From: Dehalogenimonas formicexedens
GTDB taxonomy: Bacteria > Chloroflexota > Dehalococcoidia > Dehalococcoidales > Dehalococcoidaceae
Assembly (NCBI RefSeq): GCF_001953175.1
Contig: NZ_CP018258.1
Span: 1,268,210-1,332,209, forward strand
Direction of reading: 5' to 3'
DNA length: 64,000 nt
A program made the position numbers and the translations under genes. This document shows positions 54,171 to 63,932 of this stretch, one piece after another. The notes under the pieces were generated by a model, which worked only from the letters and a program-made list of their open reading frames with translations, had not been told where the DNA came from and searched no databases. The number at the start of each line of letters is the position of its first letter. Position 1 is the stretch's first letter.

Positions 54171-54217
54171 AATAGGTATTTGTACTTATTCCAAAAATGG
54201 TAGATTCCTGCCATAAT
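54171..54217 (+). promoter_or_regulatory. DUF502 gene promoter with palindromic site A
   Basis: TTCCAA (54189-54194), 17-bp spacer, CATAAT (54212-54217). The palindrome AATAGGTATTTGTACTTATT (54171-54190) overlaps the -35 by 2 bp. Confidence 0.65.
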
Positions 54218-54237
54218 TTACTGAAGGCACGAGATAT

Positions 54238-55005
54238 ATGGCAGAAACAAAGCGTCACCGGTTAACAGCTACACTCCGGAAAGATTTTGTCGCCGGACTA
54301 TTATTCCTGGTGCCTTTCCTTGCGGCGATTGTCATCCTGTTATGGGTCTTCAACACGATAGACGGATTCCTTCAGCCCGTGATCAGGCTTATTTTTGGCC
54401 ATGAAATAGTAGGCCTGGGGGTGGTGAGCACAATCGTCCTGATTTTCGTCACAGGTCTGGTCCTCCAGAATTACCTCGGCCGCTTCGTACTCAGAAATAT
54501 CGATAAAGCTCTGGAACATGTACCGATCTTCTCCCAAATATACACCGGAGCCAAACAGGTTATGACTTCCATCGGGGGCGCCAAAAACGCGGCTTTCAAG
54601 GAAGCCGTGTTGGTTGATTTTCCTCAAAAAGGAGTAAAATCGCTGGCTTTCATTACTAACGAGTTGGAAGACAACGACGGCCAGAAGATTTACGTGGTGT
54701 ACGTCCCGGGTTCGCCAAATCCCACGTCGGGATTCCTACAGCTTCTCCGCGAAAACCAAATTGTCAGACCTGAACTTGCTGTCGATTGCGCCATGCGAAT
54801 GATCGTATCGTGCGGCATGGTCACCCCTGACAAGTGTAATACCTTCGGACTCAACGATGGCTACCGGGCTATTGTTACCTCACCTGAACCGCTTGGTGGA
54901 GATTCAATCCCGCCGGGCGCGGTGCCTATCAAACTTTCGGAGGTTGAAACCCTTAAGGTCAGTTCATGCAAGCTTGAAGAACAGGAAAAATTGAAACACG
55001 GTTAA
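54238..55005 (+). CDS. DUF502 membrane protein
   Basis: 255 aa. Starts with a basic segment (KRHRLTATLRKDFVAG), two transmembrane helices (about 20-42 and 60-80), and a soluble domain: YLGRFVLRNIDKALEHVPIFSQIYTGAKQV, VYVPGSPNPTSGFLQLL, MRMIVSCGMV. These are DUF502 signatures. Role unknown in bacteria; a plant relative (COV1) affects trafficking. Confidence 0.88.
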   Translation: MAETKRHRLTATLRKDFVAGLLFLVPFLAAIVILLWVFNTIDGFLQPVIRLIFGHEIVGLGVVSTIVLIFVTGLVLQNYLGRFVLRNIDKALEHVPIFSQIYTGAKQVMTSIGGAKNAAFKEAVLVDFPQKGVKSLAFITNELEDNDGQKIYVVYVPGSPNPTSGFLQLLRENQIVRPELAVDCAMRMIVSCGMVTPDKCNTFGLNDGYRAIVTSPEPLGGDSIPPGAVPIKLSEVETLKVSSCKLEEQEKLKHG

Positions 55006-55047
55006 AACGATCCGATATTATAAACCGGGGGTTGGCGGGAGGATGAA

Positions 55048-55260
55048 ATGAAACTAAAGCAAAATCTCGGACCGGTTGACGGCTTGATCAGAGCTCTCCT
55101 GGGTGTAGGACTATTTCTGTTAGCCAATTTGACTGTAGAGGGTATTAGGGATGGAGTACTCGAGGTCGCGGCCGTAATTCTGATATTTACGGCGGTTCTT
55201 GGGTATTGTCCCATATACGCTTTGCTCGGATTCACCACCCGCAAACCGGAGCGTGATTAA
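55048..55260 (+). CDS. DUF2892 (YgaP-type) small membrane protein
   Basis: 70 aa: MKLKQNLGPVDGLIRALLGV, then a helix pair and the family end YCPIYALLGFTTRKP. DUF2892 domains occur in rhodanese YgaP and as single proteins. GGGAGGATGAA upstream of the ATG; 42 bp after the DUF502 gene. Confidence 0.85.
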   Translation: MKLKQNLGPVDGLIRALLGVGLFLLANLTVEGIRDGVLEVAAVILIFTAVLGYCPIYALLGFTTRKPERD

Positions 55261-55385
55261 AACGATCCGGTTTTTGATCACTTCTTAGTTGAATAACATC
55301 CATGTATCAGTCTTTTTTCAGCCGTTGGTAAGATGTGCCATTTTCCCGTATGATTAAGTGGAAAAAGTGTCCAAAAAGGATAGGT

Positions 55386-55961
55386 ATGAAATTACTGGGA
55401 ACATTTGTACTTCTTCTGATCCTGATGTTATTTCCCGCCACAACCGGCTGCACTTCGAAAATCACCTACGCGACAATCGAAACGAATATGGGTTCATTCA
55501 AGATCGAACTTTTCACCAAGGATGCCCCCAAAACGTGCGAGAATTTCATTTCCCTGACCAACAAGGGGTTTTACGATCAGACAGCCGGAAACAAGGTCAT
55601 TTTCCATCGTATCATTCAAAATTTCATGGTCCGTACCGGTGATCCCACCGGTACGGGCGCCGGGGGACCGGGCTATACCTTCGCCGATGAACTGCCGCCC
55701 AAACGCCCTTACGACCCCGGCATCGTCGCCATGGCCAATTCCGGTCCCAACACTAACGGCAGCCAGTTTTTCATCTGCACCGGTTCGACGGCAAGGAGCC
55801 TCGATTCCACACCCAACTATACCCAGTTCGGACGAGTAGTGTCGGGCATGGACGTGGTTCAGAAGATCGCCGCTGTCCCTGTAGTGAACAACGGAGCTGG
55901 CGAGGTTTCCAAACCTGTCGACCCACCGTATATAATCAAGATCACAATCGAAAAAGAATAG
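55386..55961 (+). CDS. Cyclophilin-type peptidyl-prolyl isomerase, lipoprotein
   Basis: 191 aa. Lipoprotein signal (MKLLGTFVLLLILMLFPATTGC) places it outside the membrane. Cyclophilin core: SFKIELFTKDAPKTCENF, FHRIIQNFMVRTGDPTGTG, ADELPP, SGPNTNGSQFFICTG and TQFGRVVSGMDVVQKI. Probably helps fold exported proteins. Directly followed by a cytosolic paralogue. Confidence 0.92.
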   Translation: MKLLGTFVLLLILMLFPATTGCTSKITYATIETNMGSFKIELFTKDAPKTCENFISLTNKGFYDQTAGNKVIFHRIIQNFMVRTGDPTGTGAGGPGYTFADELPPKRPYDPGIVAMANSGPNTNGSQFFICTGSTARSLDSTPNYTQFGRVVSGMDVVQKIAAVPVVNNGAGEVSKPVDPPYIIKITIEKE

Positions 55962-55991
55962 CTCACCGACAATATCGAGAAAGGAAAATTG

Positions 55992-56537
55992 ATGTCCGAC
56001 TCCACCAAACACTGGAATACGCCACCCGCAATGGAGATCGACCCGGCGAAAAAATACACCGCCACAGTGACCACCAACGTGGGGTCTTTCAAAATTGAGT
56101 TGCTTGCCAAGGAAAGTCCCAGGACGGTCAATAATTTTGTCTTTTTATCGCGCCAGGGATTTTACGCCGGAGTCGTTTTTCACCGGATAATCAAGCCGTT
56201 CATGGTCCAAACAGGCGACCCCACCGGCAGCGGCGCCGGAGGTCCAGGTTATAGATTTGCCGATGAACTCCCGGTCAAGCATTCATATGATCCCGGAATC
56301 GTGGCCATGGCTAACGCCGGACCGAATACCAACGGCAGCCAGTTCTTCATCTGTACCGGACCTCAATCAAAAGGACTCGACGGATGCCCGAACTACACTC
56401 AATTCGGCCGGATCGCCGAAGGCATGGATATCGTGCAGAAAATCGCCGGCGTTCCGGTCAGACGTTCACCTCATGGCGAGATGTCCAGCCCGGTCGATCC
56501 TCCTGTGATCAACACCATCGAAATTTCAGAAACCTAG
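55992..56537 (+). CDS. Cyclophilin-type peptidyl-prolyl isomerase, cytosolic
   Basis: 181 aa, no signal peptide. Core motifs FHRIIKPFMVQTGDPTGSG, AGPNTNGSQFFICTGPQ and TQFGRIAEGMDIVQKIAGVPV. About 60% similar by eye to the preceding lipoprotein, so a tandem duplication with split location. AAAGGAAAATTG precedes the ATG at 55992; TTG at 55989 is possible. Confidence 0.9.
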   Translation: MSDSTKHWNTPPAMEIDPAKKYTATVTTNVGSFKIELLAKESPRTVNNFVFLSRQGFYAGVVFHRIIKPFMVQTGDPTGSGAGGPGYRFADELPVKHSYDPGIVAMANAGPNTNGSQFFICTGPQSKGLDGCPNYTQFGRIAEGMDIVQKIAGVPVRRSPHGEMSSPVDPPVINTIEISET

Positions 56538-56539
56538 AA

Positions 56540-56716
56540 TTGTTTAGAATAAACAGGGCTGGAGCAGACCATTCCCATCCAGAGATATCTGGCGCCCTAT
56601 CTACTTCAGGAACGGTCTGCACCTGTCCCAAGGTGAAATGTGAACGCCACGGCGATTGTGTGCCCTGCCGCGAACACCATGAGAGGCGCGGGAAGCCACC
56701 GCGCTGTGAGCGTTAG
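56540..56716 (+). CDS. Small cysteine-rich protein
   Basis: The C-terminal part encodes CTCPKVKCERHGDCVPCREHHERRGKPP ending RCER: a CP-x3-C-ERHG-x-C-x2-C pattern seen in short Cys/His-rich bacterial proteins, probably metal-binding. The start is unclear: TTG at 56540 (58 aa) has no ribosome-binding site, and GTG at 56633 would remove the first CPK. It overlaps the neighbouring gene boundaries by only a few bases. Confidence 0.5.
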   Translation: MFRINRAGADHSHPEISGALSTSGTVCTCPKVKCERHGDCVPCREHHERRGKPPRCER

Positions 56717-56719
56717 TTG

Positions 56720-57112
56720 ATGGACGGGAAAACCATCGTCCAGTTGGCTGTATTCGAAGCGCCTTCGAAACTCGTGTACAGGGCACTGGTTGATTCCAAA
56801 CAACACTCGGATTTTACCGGAGATGCGGCTTCAATCGACGCACGGGTCGGAGGAAAGTTCCAGGCATATGGCGAATACATAAACGGCACTTTCCTGGAAA
56901 TCGTTCCCGGTAGAAAAATTGTCCAGGAGTGGCGCGCCTCCGATTGGCCCTCCGGTATTTTTTCCAGGGTGACGATCGACCTTCAAGAAAAGAATGGTTT
57001 GACCACGTTGCGCCTGACCCAGGAGGGTGTGCCTGAGGCATTCGCCGAAGAAATCTCTCAAGGTTGGCACGATTTCTACTGGGACCGCCTGCGCGAATAC
57101 CTGGAAAAGTAA
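56720..57112 (+). CDS. SRPBCC/AHSA1-family protein
   Basis: 130 aa with a START-like fold of the Aha1 group: QLAVFEAPSKLVYRALVDSKQHSDFTG, GGKFQAYGEYINGTFLEIVPGRKIVQEWR, and a C-terminal helix QGWHDFYWDRLREYLEK. Such proteins bind hydrophobic ligands or chaperones; exact function unknown. ATG at 56720 directly after the preceding stop. Confidence 0.82.
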   Translation: MDGKTIVQLAVFEAPSKLVYRALVDSKQHSDFTGDAASIDARVGGKFQAYGEYINGTFLEIVPGRKIVQEWRASDWPSGIFSRVTIDLQEKNGLTTLRLTQEGVPEAFAEEISQGWHDFYWDRLREYLEK

Positions 57113-57164
57113 CAGCCGGGAAATTTTCGCCGCCCGGCATTTCGATCTTAAACCAAATTCGAAC

Positions 57165-57193
57165 TTTCCAGAATCGCCTGCCTGACATATAAT
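57165..57193 (+). promoter_or_regulatory. moxR-like operon promoter, leaderless arrangement
   Basis: TTTCCA (57165-57170), 17-bp spacer, TATAAT (57188-57193), then 7 nt to the ATG at 57201. Confidence 0.65.
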
Positions 57194-57200
57194 GAATGTC

Positions 57201-58190
57201 ATGGTTATGGAAAGTTCGTCCGTTACCAGTCGCCTCGACCGATCTTTCTCCTGGGCTCATCGTTCAGCCTCCGGAATCGTCGATAACGTTAGCAGAGTTA
57301 TCGTCGGCAAGACTGAAGCTATCAAACTGGCTGTAGTCGCCATGATGAGCGGCGGGCACCTGTTGATCGAGGACGCGCCGGGAGTCGGTAAAACGATGCT
57401 GGCGCGAGCTTTAGCAAGGTCGCTTGAATGTTCTTTCAAGCGCATCCAATTCACCCCCGATATGTTGCCCGGAGACATTACCGGAACAACCGTATACAAT
57501 CAGAAATCGGGGGATTTCGAGTTCAGACCCGGTCCGGTCATGGCTCAGGTTGTACTGGCCGACGAGATCAACCGGGCGACGCCGAAGGTCCAGTCAGCTC
57601 TGCTCGAATGCATGGAAGAACGCCAGATTTCCGTCGACGGGGTTACCCATCCCATGCCGGCGCCATTCCACGTGCTGGCAACTCAAAATCCGATCGAGTA
57701 CGAGGGCACATTTCCTCTGCCTGAAACGCAACTCGACCGGTTTACGCTCCGCCTGTCGCTCGGTTTTCCGGACGCAAGCGGCGAACTCACGATTCTAGAA
57801 AACCAGCGCCATCACCATCCTATCGAAAACCTCGGACCGGTCATCCACGCCGAGGAATTGCTCACTCTACAATCGACGGTTAAGAACGTGTTCGTTGATC
57901 GGCTGGTCAGTGAATACATCGTGGCCATCGCCGGGGCCACGAGAAAGCATGCCGCACTCTATCTGGGTGTTTCGCCCCGAGGTTCATTGGCCTTATACCG
58001 CACCGCCCAGGCCCATGCGCTTCTGGAAGGGCGAGATTTTGTACTGCCCGATGACGTCAAGGCTTTGGCGGTGCCGGTTCTAGCTCACCGCCTGGTACTC
58101 GATCCGTCGAGCGCGCATAAAACAGGTAGCCGCGACATTATCGGCGACCTGATCGCAACACTACCGGTGCCGGGAGCTTCCGGCAGGTAA
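57201..58190 (+). CDS. MoxR-family AAA+ ATPase
   Basis: 329 aa. Walker [10 protein letters not shown], Walker [21 protein letters not shown], sensor region [23 protein letters not shown], and the family end [14 protein letters not shown]. MoxR ATPases act as chaperones for VWA/DUF58 partners. Starts ahead of 57201 would lie upstream of the expected transcription start. First gene of a MoxR-DUF58-transglutaminase operon, a widely conserved trio. Confidence 0.93.
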   Translation: MVMESSSVTSRLDRSFSWAHRSASGIVDNVSRVIVGKTEAIKLAVVAMMSGGHLLIEDAPGVGKTMLARALARSLECSFKRIQFTPDMLPGDITGTTVYNQKSGDFEFRPGPVMAQVVLADEINRATPKVQSALLECMEERQISVDGVTHPMPAPFHVLATQNPIEYEGTFPLPETQLDRFTLRLSLGFPDASGELTILENQRHHHPIENLGPVIHAEELLTLQSTVKNVFVDRLVSEYIVAIAGATRKHAALYLGVSPRGSLALYRTAQAHALLEGRDFVLPDDVKALAVPVLAHRLVLDPSSAHKTGSRDIIGDLIATLPVPGASGR

Positions 58191-58217
58191 CAACATCTCG
58201 TTTGGGGGGAACGGCGG

Positions 58218-59444
58218 ATGGGAAACCGGTGGGGTCTGATTACAGTCACCGTCCTGCTGGCCGGGACGGTGGTCCTGACAGGTTCGGTCCTGGTCCTAAG
58301 GATTTTTTACGCCTGGGGGCTTTCCCTTGCCCTGGGCATTTTCTGGGTTGCATTCACTTCGAGGGGGATTTCCCTCAGCACAACTCCACTTCCGGACCGC
58401 GCCCAGGTGGGTACCTGCCTGCGTCAACAAGTCACAATTTCGGCCAAGGGATTCCTCCCGAAACCCGGCCTAAAGTTACAGGCTGCCGGTGACCTGCCCG
58501 GAGAACATCTCTCGACAGCGGTAGACTTGCCAGGGGGCAGGACTTTCCTGTGGCAGGCGGATTATAGCCTGGAGCGCCGCGGGCGGTATCATCTGGGCTC
58601 ATTCAGGCTGCAATCAATCGACCCGTTAGGTCTGTTCCGACGTGAAATCGCAATTGGATCGGCCTCTGAAATACTCATCCACCCCCTGACCGTGCCGTTG
58701 CCGCCGTTTTCATTGCCCGGTTTGAACGGCAGCGGCCTATCCAAGCGGATGCCTGAATCACTATCGGCGTCTGCCTCCAACATCCGAGAATATACTTCCG
58801 GAGACAGCATGCGTCATATCCATTGGCGGAGTACGGCCCACACCGGTCGATACATGGTCAAGGTGTTCGATGCCGACCGGTCCCGCCACCGCCCCGAAAA
58901 CTTTTGGGTGATCCTTGACATGGGAAACGGTCACTCAGGCCGGGGCAACGATTCTACCACCGAGTACGCCGTTACGATGGCGGCGTCGCTGGCCAGGGAA
59001 TATATCTCGCACGGGTATAATTTCGGTATGCTGAGCCTCGGCGTTGAACCTGTCGTGTTTCCTTTGGGTAGCGGTCAGGATCATTTGACGGAGGTTCTCG
59101 ATTTCCTGGCAACCCTAAATTCGGGCGACTCATTTTCCTTCAACGAACGGTTGGCAAGACACCAGGGGCTGTTCGGGTCAAATTCAACGGTGATCATAAT
59201 TACCGCTTCGCCGGCAAGTTCGCTGACGGAAAGTTACCATCAGTTGAGTTCCCGCGGCTGTGCCGTGGCATATTTTCTGATCGACGGCGCCGATTTCGGC
59301 GGTTCCAGTCCAGCCGCAGCCGGCAGGAGTCTGACCCTGCTGGGAGCCCCGGTGTATCTGCTCCGGCGGGCAGAAACGTTCAAACAATCCCTGGATAAAG
59401 CAGCCAACGCTATACTGTGGCTTGATGGTGTCAGCCGTTCATGA
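58218..59444 (+). CDS. DUF58 domain protein
   Basis: 408 aa. Two N-terminal hydrophobic helices (about 8-50), then a soluble part with the DUF58 signature IREYTSGDSMRHIHWRSTAHTGRYMVKVFD (about 195-225) and a VWA-like end (FWVILDMGNGH; NSTVIIITASP). Partner of the MoxR ATPase encoded upstream. Its stop overlaps the transglutaminase ATG by 4 nt (ATGA). Confidence 0.9.
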   Translation: MGNRWGLITVTVLLAGTVVLTGSVLVLRIFYAWGLSLALGIFWVAFTSRGISLSTTPLPDRAQVGTCLRQQVTISAKGFLPKPGLKLQAAGDLPGEHLSTAVDLPGGRTFLWQADYSLERRGRYHLGSFRLQSIDPLGLFRREIAIGSASEILIHPLTVPLPPFSLPGLNGSGLSKRMPESLSASASNIREYTSGDSMRHIHWRSTAHTGRYMVKVFDADRSRHRPENFWVILDMGNGHSGRGNDSTTEYAVTMAASLAREYISHGYNFGMLSLGVEPVVFPLGSGQDHLTEVLDFLATLNSGDSFSFNERLARHQGLFGSNSTVIIITASPASSLTESYHQLSSRGCAVAYFLIDGADFGGSSPAAAGRSLTLLGAPVYLLRRAETFKQSLDKAANAILWLDGVSRS

Positions 59445-61621
59445 AAACCAGCTTCCGTCACGATGAGTATATCCGGGGGAGGTCTTCCTTGGGGGCCGCC
59501 CTGGCAAGCGCGATATTAACCGCCTGCGCACTGGGCGTGTCGGTTTGGTCGTTGCAGTCTGCGGACTGGTTTAACCCGAATCCCCCGTTCGCAGCGATCC
59601 TATTGTTCAGCATAGTCTTGAGTACCATACTCGCCTTAACGAGCATAAGGCAGCGGCTGGCGATTCCCGTTCTAGTTCTGGCTGGGGTACCGCTTTCCAT
59701 CTGGCAATCTATCAACTCCATGCCTAAAATTCCTGGAGCCGATACCTGGGCACGGTGGCTTGCCGCCCTGTCAGAACCGGCCAGGGATCCCGCAGCGTTT
59801 GTCGTGGTGCTGGTCATGGTGACCTGGCTGATCGGTTCCGCCGGAGCCTGGTACGCGGTGCGGCGGAGGAACGGCTGGGTAGCCTTTGGCCTGGGATCCG
59901 TTTTGGCCGTCCTGAACCTGGTGAATCTGCCGCGGAATTTTTCCTATGTCTTGCCGCTGTTTATTGTTCTGGGGCTGGCTCTGATCGTTCAAGCAAACTG
60001 GGCAAAATCCATCCGGAATAAGAGCGCCGGAAGCTTACGGCTCCGATTGATCCCTGGCGCGCTAGTGTGTGTTCTCGTTACCCTGGGAGCTTTTGCTCTG
60101 CCCCAATCTCCGGCCGAAAAACTGAGTTTGAACCTAGACGGCGGCGCCATATATTCCGCGATCAAGAATAACGGTTTCAATATTTTTGAGGCCGTGCCTT
60201 CCAAAGTAAAAACTATTTTGAGTTCCAATCAAGACACGGTAGATTTCGGCGTGGCGCCGGACCTGGGCGACACGGTCAGATTCATCATTACACCGGCGAT
60301 GCCCGGGTATTTCGCGACCCGCTACTACGATGTGTATTCCGCCGGCGGTTGGAGCAACAGCCAGGTTACTGATACGAGTGTACCGGCAAACCAGTCTATC
60401 GGAGAAGCCGTTCCGCCGCTGAAAGCCACCACCATCAATTACCGGGTCGAGAACGAGGTAAAAACCGATATTGTGCTCATCAATGGCCGCCCTCAAGCCC
60501 TCGACATTTCGATTATCGCAAAGGGTCTGCCAACTACGGGCGGTTTAGATGTGTCTTCATTATCGGCAGCCAGGGTCCTTTCTGCCTATGCTTCCTACTC
60601 CGTTATTGCCCATCTTCCCGTCGCCACGGTCGCCGACCTTCTCAAGGCCAATGCCCCTTACCCGGAATGGGTCTCGGAAAGATATCTCCAACTGCCGGCT
60701 AATCTGCCGCGATCGTTGAAATCACTTGCCCTGCAATTGACTCAAGGAATCCCTTTTTCGACAACAGGTGCTTTGACCTACAACAAGGTCGTCGCTATCG
60801 AAAATTACCTTTTGAACTTCAAATATGACATCGACGGCGCGATAGTCAACGGTAACGCCGACGGAGTGGCTGCTTTCCTATCTGACCGCCAAGGCAACTG
60901 CGTCAACTTCGCCTCAGCCCTGGTAGTGATGTTGAGAGCCGCCGGCGTGCCCGCCAGGTTTGTCCAGGGCTACCTCGGCTCCGAGGTCGCCGCCGATGGG
61001 AAAAGCCTTTCTATCTACGGCCGCGATGCCCATGCCTGGGCTGAGGTGTATTTCCCGGACTACGGCTGGGTGATCGCTGAGGCTACTCCCGGAAAACCTA
61101 CGGACAACTTCACCGAGTTTTCGACCCAAATCCCGAACGGGACCATTCCTCTGGCAAGTGACGCTCCGATCGCGGGAGAAGACCCTGAACCAGCCCTGAG
61201 TCCCCCGGCGGGAACCGCGCCGGACGGCCGGAGCGGCAATTTCCAGATAATCTGGGTGCTGTGGAGTCTGCTCGCCGGATTAATAGTGACCGCAGGCGGT
61301 GGAACCGCATACCTAATTCGGGCTTCAAATCCCCAGGCCATGTATGCCCGGCTCAGGTGGTTGGGCAGGCTTTATGGTGAAAAGGGGCGACCTGCCGATA
61401 CGCCGCTGGAATACTCTAACCGGCTCGGCTTCAGGCTGACCGACAAGGCAACGGAAATATCGGTAATAGCGGATGCCTTTTCCCGTTACCGCTACGGGAC
61501 GAATCGCTGTGCCGACATCGCCAGCAGAAATGAACTGATAGACACCTGGAAAAAACTGAGCGCCGCCTTGATCCGCAACCGATTGTCTTTCTCGCGCAAC
61601 AGACGCCGCGATACCGCTTGA
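59441..61621 (+). CDS. Membrane transglutaminase-like protein (TgpA type)
   Basis: 726 aa. Six or so N-terminal helices (to about residue 220), a large extracytoplasmic domain with the transglutaminase triad: Cys in DRQGNCVNFASALVVMLRAAGVPARFVQGY, His in GRDAHAWAEVYF, Asp in PDYGWVIAEATPG. Then a linker, one helix (IIWVLWSLLAGLIVTAGGG) and a C-terminal DUF4129-like part (GEKGRPADTPLEYSNRL). Relatives act on the cell surface. Confidence 0.92.
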   Translation: MKTSFRHDEYIRGRSSLGAALASAILTACALGVSVWSLQSADWFNPNPPFAAILLFSIVLSTILALTSIRQRLAIPVLVLAGVPLSIWQSINSMPKIPGADTWARWLAALSEPARDPAAFVVVLVMVTWLIGSAGAWYAVRRRNGWVAFGLGSVLAVLNLVNLPRNFSYVLPLFIVLGLALIVQANWAKSIRNKSAGSLRLRLIPGALVCVLVTLGAFALPQSPAEKLSLNLDGGAIYSAIKNNGFNIFEAVPSKVKTILSSNQDTVDFGVAPDLGDTVRFIITPAMPGYFATRYYDVYSAGGWSNSQVTDTSVPANQSIGEAVPPLKATTINYRVENEVKTDIVLINGRPQALDISIIAKGLPTTGGLDVSSLSAARVLSAYASYSVIAHLPVATVADLLKANAPYPEWVSERYLQLPANLPRSLKSLALQLTQGIPFSTTGALTYNKVVAIENYLLNFKYDIDGAIVNGNADGVAAFLSDRQGNCVNFASALVVMLRAAGVPARFVQGYLGSEVAADGKSLSIYGRDAHAWAEVYFPDYGWVIAEATPGKPTDNFTEFSTQIPNGTIPLASDAPIAGEDPEPALSPPAGTAPDGRSGNFQIIWVLWSLLAGLIVTAGGGTAYLIRASNPQAMYARLRWLGRLYGEKGRPADTPLEYSNRLGFRLTDKATEISVIADAFSRYRYGTNRCADIASRNELIDTWKKLSAALIRNRLSFSRNRRRDTA

Positions 61622-61625
61622 AGGA

Positions 61626-62288
61626 CTATTTTGCGGGTCGGGCCGGAGGCTCCAACGGCGTATCCACCAGGTGTGGCAAGTGAGAACCGGCAAATACAAT
61701 CCAGGCCAGATTTACCCCCGCAAGCAACCTTTCACTGATGCCGATGAACCTGATCGGGTTCAATGGCAGAAGCTGAAGAGCGATCAGCCCGCCGATGGCA
61801 GCCATTACATACGAGAAATGCAGGATGGTTGCCGAATCCGGATTGCCGCCTATGGCCCTGGAAAGCAGATAACAGTTGACCGGAAACAAAGCGGCCATGG
61901 CGATCACCGTGGTCACGTGAACCCCGCCTCCCAGCGATTCTATGCCCAACCCGGGATCAGTTTTGAACAAGGTGATTACGCCGAACCCGATCGACATCGC
62001 GGCGAAAATAAAACCGGAAATTCTCACCCAGTGATTGATCCTGGCAGATCTGGAGGACAGGATGAATCCCGCGAACAGAGCCTGGGTGAGGCCGGCAGCG
62101 GCCATGCCGATCTGTTCCAGCCACCCGAAGGGATAGAATACCAGGTCGCTGATGGATTCTTTCAGCGGATTATACCCCGGATTCAGGCTGACCCCGATAG
62201 CGTCGCAAATGACTACGGTGGCGGCTGCCAAACCGCAGATAACCGGAAGAGATGACGAAATGGTGTCGTGCAACCACTGTCGAGTCAC
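61626..62288 (-). CDS. DUF998 membrane protein
   Basis: 220 aa with six hydrophobic helices. SLNPGYNPLKESISDLVFYPFGWLEQ and GGGVHVTTVIAMAALFPVNCYLL match DUF998. Role unknown. GTG at 62288 is used because a TATAAT lies 7 nt upstream, making the message leaderless; the frame extends further, but over the promoter. Convergent with the transglutaminase gene, with only 4 bp between stops. Confidence 0.75.
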   Translation of the reverse strand: MTRQWLHDTISSSLPVICGLAAATVVICDAIGVSLNPGYNPLKESISDLVFYPFGWLEQIGMAAAGLTQALFAGFILSSRSARINHWVRISGFIFAAMSIGFGVITLFKTDPGLGIESLGGGVHVTTVIAMAALFPVNCYLLSRAIGGNPDSATILHFSYVMAAIGGLIALQLLPLNPIRFIGISERLLAGVNLAWIVFAGSHLPHLVDTPLEPPARPAK

Positions 62289-62295
62289 AATACTA

Positions 62296-62324
62296 ATTAT
62301 ACGTGACTCTTGAGGCAATATTGA
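62296..62324 (-). promoter_or_regulatory. DUF998 gene promoter, leaderless arrangement
   Basis: Minus strand: TATAAT (62301-62296) with a weak TCAATA (62324-62319) 17 bp upstream, then 7 nt to the GTG start. Confidence 0.5.
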
Positions 62325-62352
62325 AAATTGCGGTGTGACCCGAAGTTAATCC

Positions 62353-63093
62353 CTAGTGAATGTGGAGGACCTTGGAGAGGAAGGCACGGGACCGCTCTTC
62401 CTTGGGATTGGTGAAAAAATCATGCGGTGACGCCATCTCAACTATGCGGCCTTCGTCCATAAATATCATGCGGTCGGCGGCTGCCCGGGCGAAGCCCATC
62501 TCATGAGAAACAACCACCATGGTCATGCCCTCAGCGGCAAGCCCGGTCATGACGTCCAGAACTTCCTTGATCATCTCGGGATCGAGCGCCGATGTCGGTT
62601 CATCGAACAGCATGATCTTGGGATTCATGGCCAGGGCCCGGGCAATGGCGACCCGCTGCTGCTGGCCGCCGGAAAGCTGACCGGGGAACGCCTTCTCTTT
62701 TTCCGGGATACCCACTTTTTGAAGTAATTCCCGGGCGATTTTAACAGCCTCTTCTTTGCAGCGTTTGCGGACCTGGCACTGGGCCAGAACCAGATTGTCC
62801 AGCACCGAAAGATGCGAAAAAAGGTTGAATTGCTGGAAAACCATGCCGACTTCCTGGCGTACCGCGTTTATATTTTCGGTACTATCGAGAGGAATTCCGT
62901 CCACGGAGATACTGCCCGAGTTGTATTCCTCAAGCCGGTTTATACAACGCAAAAGAGTCGATTTGCCGGATCCTGAAGGCCCGATGATCACAACCACTTC
63001 ACCTTTTTCGACGGTCAGGCTCACCCCGCGCAGGGCGTGAACGCGGCCAAAGCGCTTATGAACATTTTCTATTTCGATAATCGGTTCGGGCAT
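62353..63093 (-). CDS. Polar amino-acid ABC transporter, ATP-binding protein (GlnQ/HisP-like)
   Basis: 246 aa. Walker [11 protein letters not shown]-loop [16 protein letters not shown], signature [15 protein letters not shown], Walker [17 protein letters not shown]-loop VVSHEMGFA. The [12 protein letters not shown] pattern is typical of the polar amino-acid class. It follows the permease by 2 bp. Confidence 0.93.
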   Translation of the reverse strand: MPEPIIEIENVHKRFGRVHALRGVSLTVEKGEVVVIIGPSGSGKSTLLRCINRLEEYNSGSISVDGIPLDSTENINAVRQEVGMVFQQFNLFSHLSVLDNLVLAQCQVRKRCKEEAVKIARELLQKVGIPEKEKAFPGQLSGGQQQRVAIARALAMNPKIMLFDEPTSALDPEMIKEVLDVMTGLAAEGMTMVVVSHEMGFARAAADRMIFMDEGRIVEMASPHDFFTNPKEERSRAFLSKVLHIH

Positions 63094-63095
63094 TC

Positions 63096-63926
63096 TTATC
63101 TTTCGTAGCGAGTCTTACGTTCGATAAACGAAACGATTCGCGCGGCAAACAGCGTCATGATCAGATAAAGAAGCGCTACCATTGTCCAGGTCTCAATGGG
63201 ACTGAAGTTGGTGGCCATGATCTCTCTTCCGCGGCGGGTCAGATCGGCAACGGCAACTACTGATACCAGCGAAGAATCTTTGAGCAAAGCGATGAACTCA
63301 TTGCCCATCGGCGGAAGAATAACCCTGAACGCCTGCGGCAAGACGACAAAACGCATCGCCTGGAAATGGCTCATGCCCAGACTCCTGGCAGCTTCCATTT
63401 GCCCTTTGGGAATACTCTGGATGCCTGCCCGGACAATCTCGCTCATATAGGCGCCGTAACAAACGGTGATGCCGATGATGGCGGTGACGATCGGATTGGC
63501 CTGGTAGTTGGCCAAAGCAGCAATGTGAACCCAGCCGCCGATTTTCTGCACGACAACCGGGGATACAAAATACCAGCCGATAAGCTGAACCAGAAGAGGG
63601 ATGCCTCGGATGATCTCGACGTAGAGTGTGGCGATGCCGAAAATTATTTTATTCTTAGCCAGCCTGCTTAAGCCACCCAACAAACCGAGCGCCACCATCA
63701 AAATGTAAGAAACGATGGTCACCAAAGCGGTGATAGCGATTCCGTCGGAGACGAAAGTAACGATATTTTTGAAGGGGTCAGGTTTGACTACGACAAGCAG
63801 GATGATCAATCCAGCCACGCCGGCGACAAGCCACCACCACGGATCCTGCCGGATATTGACCTCGCCGCCGGTGACGAATTTGAGCTCTTCTTTTGGAGCT
63901 ACAACTGGTTCTGTTTCTTGCTTCAT
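63096..63926 (-). CDS. Polar amino-acid ABC transporter, permease (GlnP/HisM-like)
   Basis: 276 aa. A soluble N-terminus of about 25 residues, then about six helices and the HisM signature [49 protein letters not shown], where EAARSLG contacts the ATPase. Ends in a charged ERKTRYER. Substrate not determined. Confidence 0.92.
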   Translation of the reverse strand: MKQETEPVVAPKEELKFVTGGEVNIRQDPWWWLVAGVAGLIILLVVVKPDPFKNIVTFVSDGIAITALVTIVSYILMVALGLLGGLSRLAKNKIIFGIATLYVEIIRGIPLLVQLIGWYFVSPVVVQKIGGWVHIAALANYQANPIVTAIIGITVCYGAYMSEIVRAGIQSIPKGQMEAARSLGMSHFQAMRFVVLPQAFRVILPPMGNEFIALLKDSSLVSVVAVADLTRRGREIMATNFSPIETWTMVALLYLIMTLFAARIVSFIERKTRYER

Positions 63927-63932
63927 GATGGT

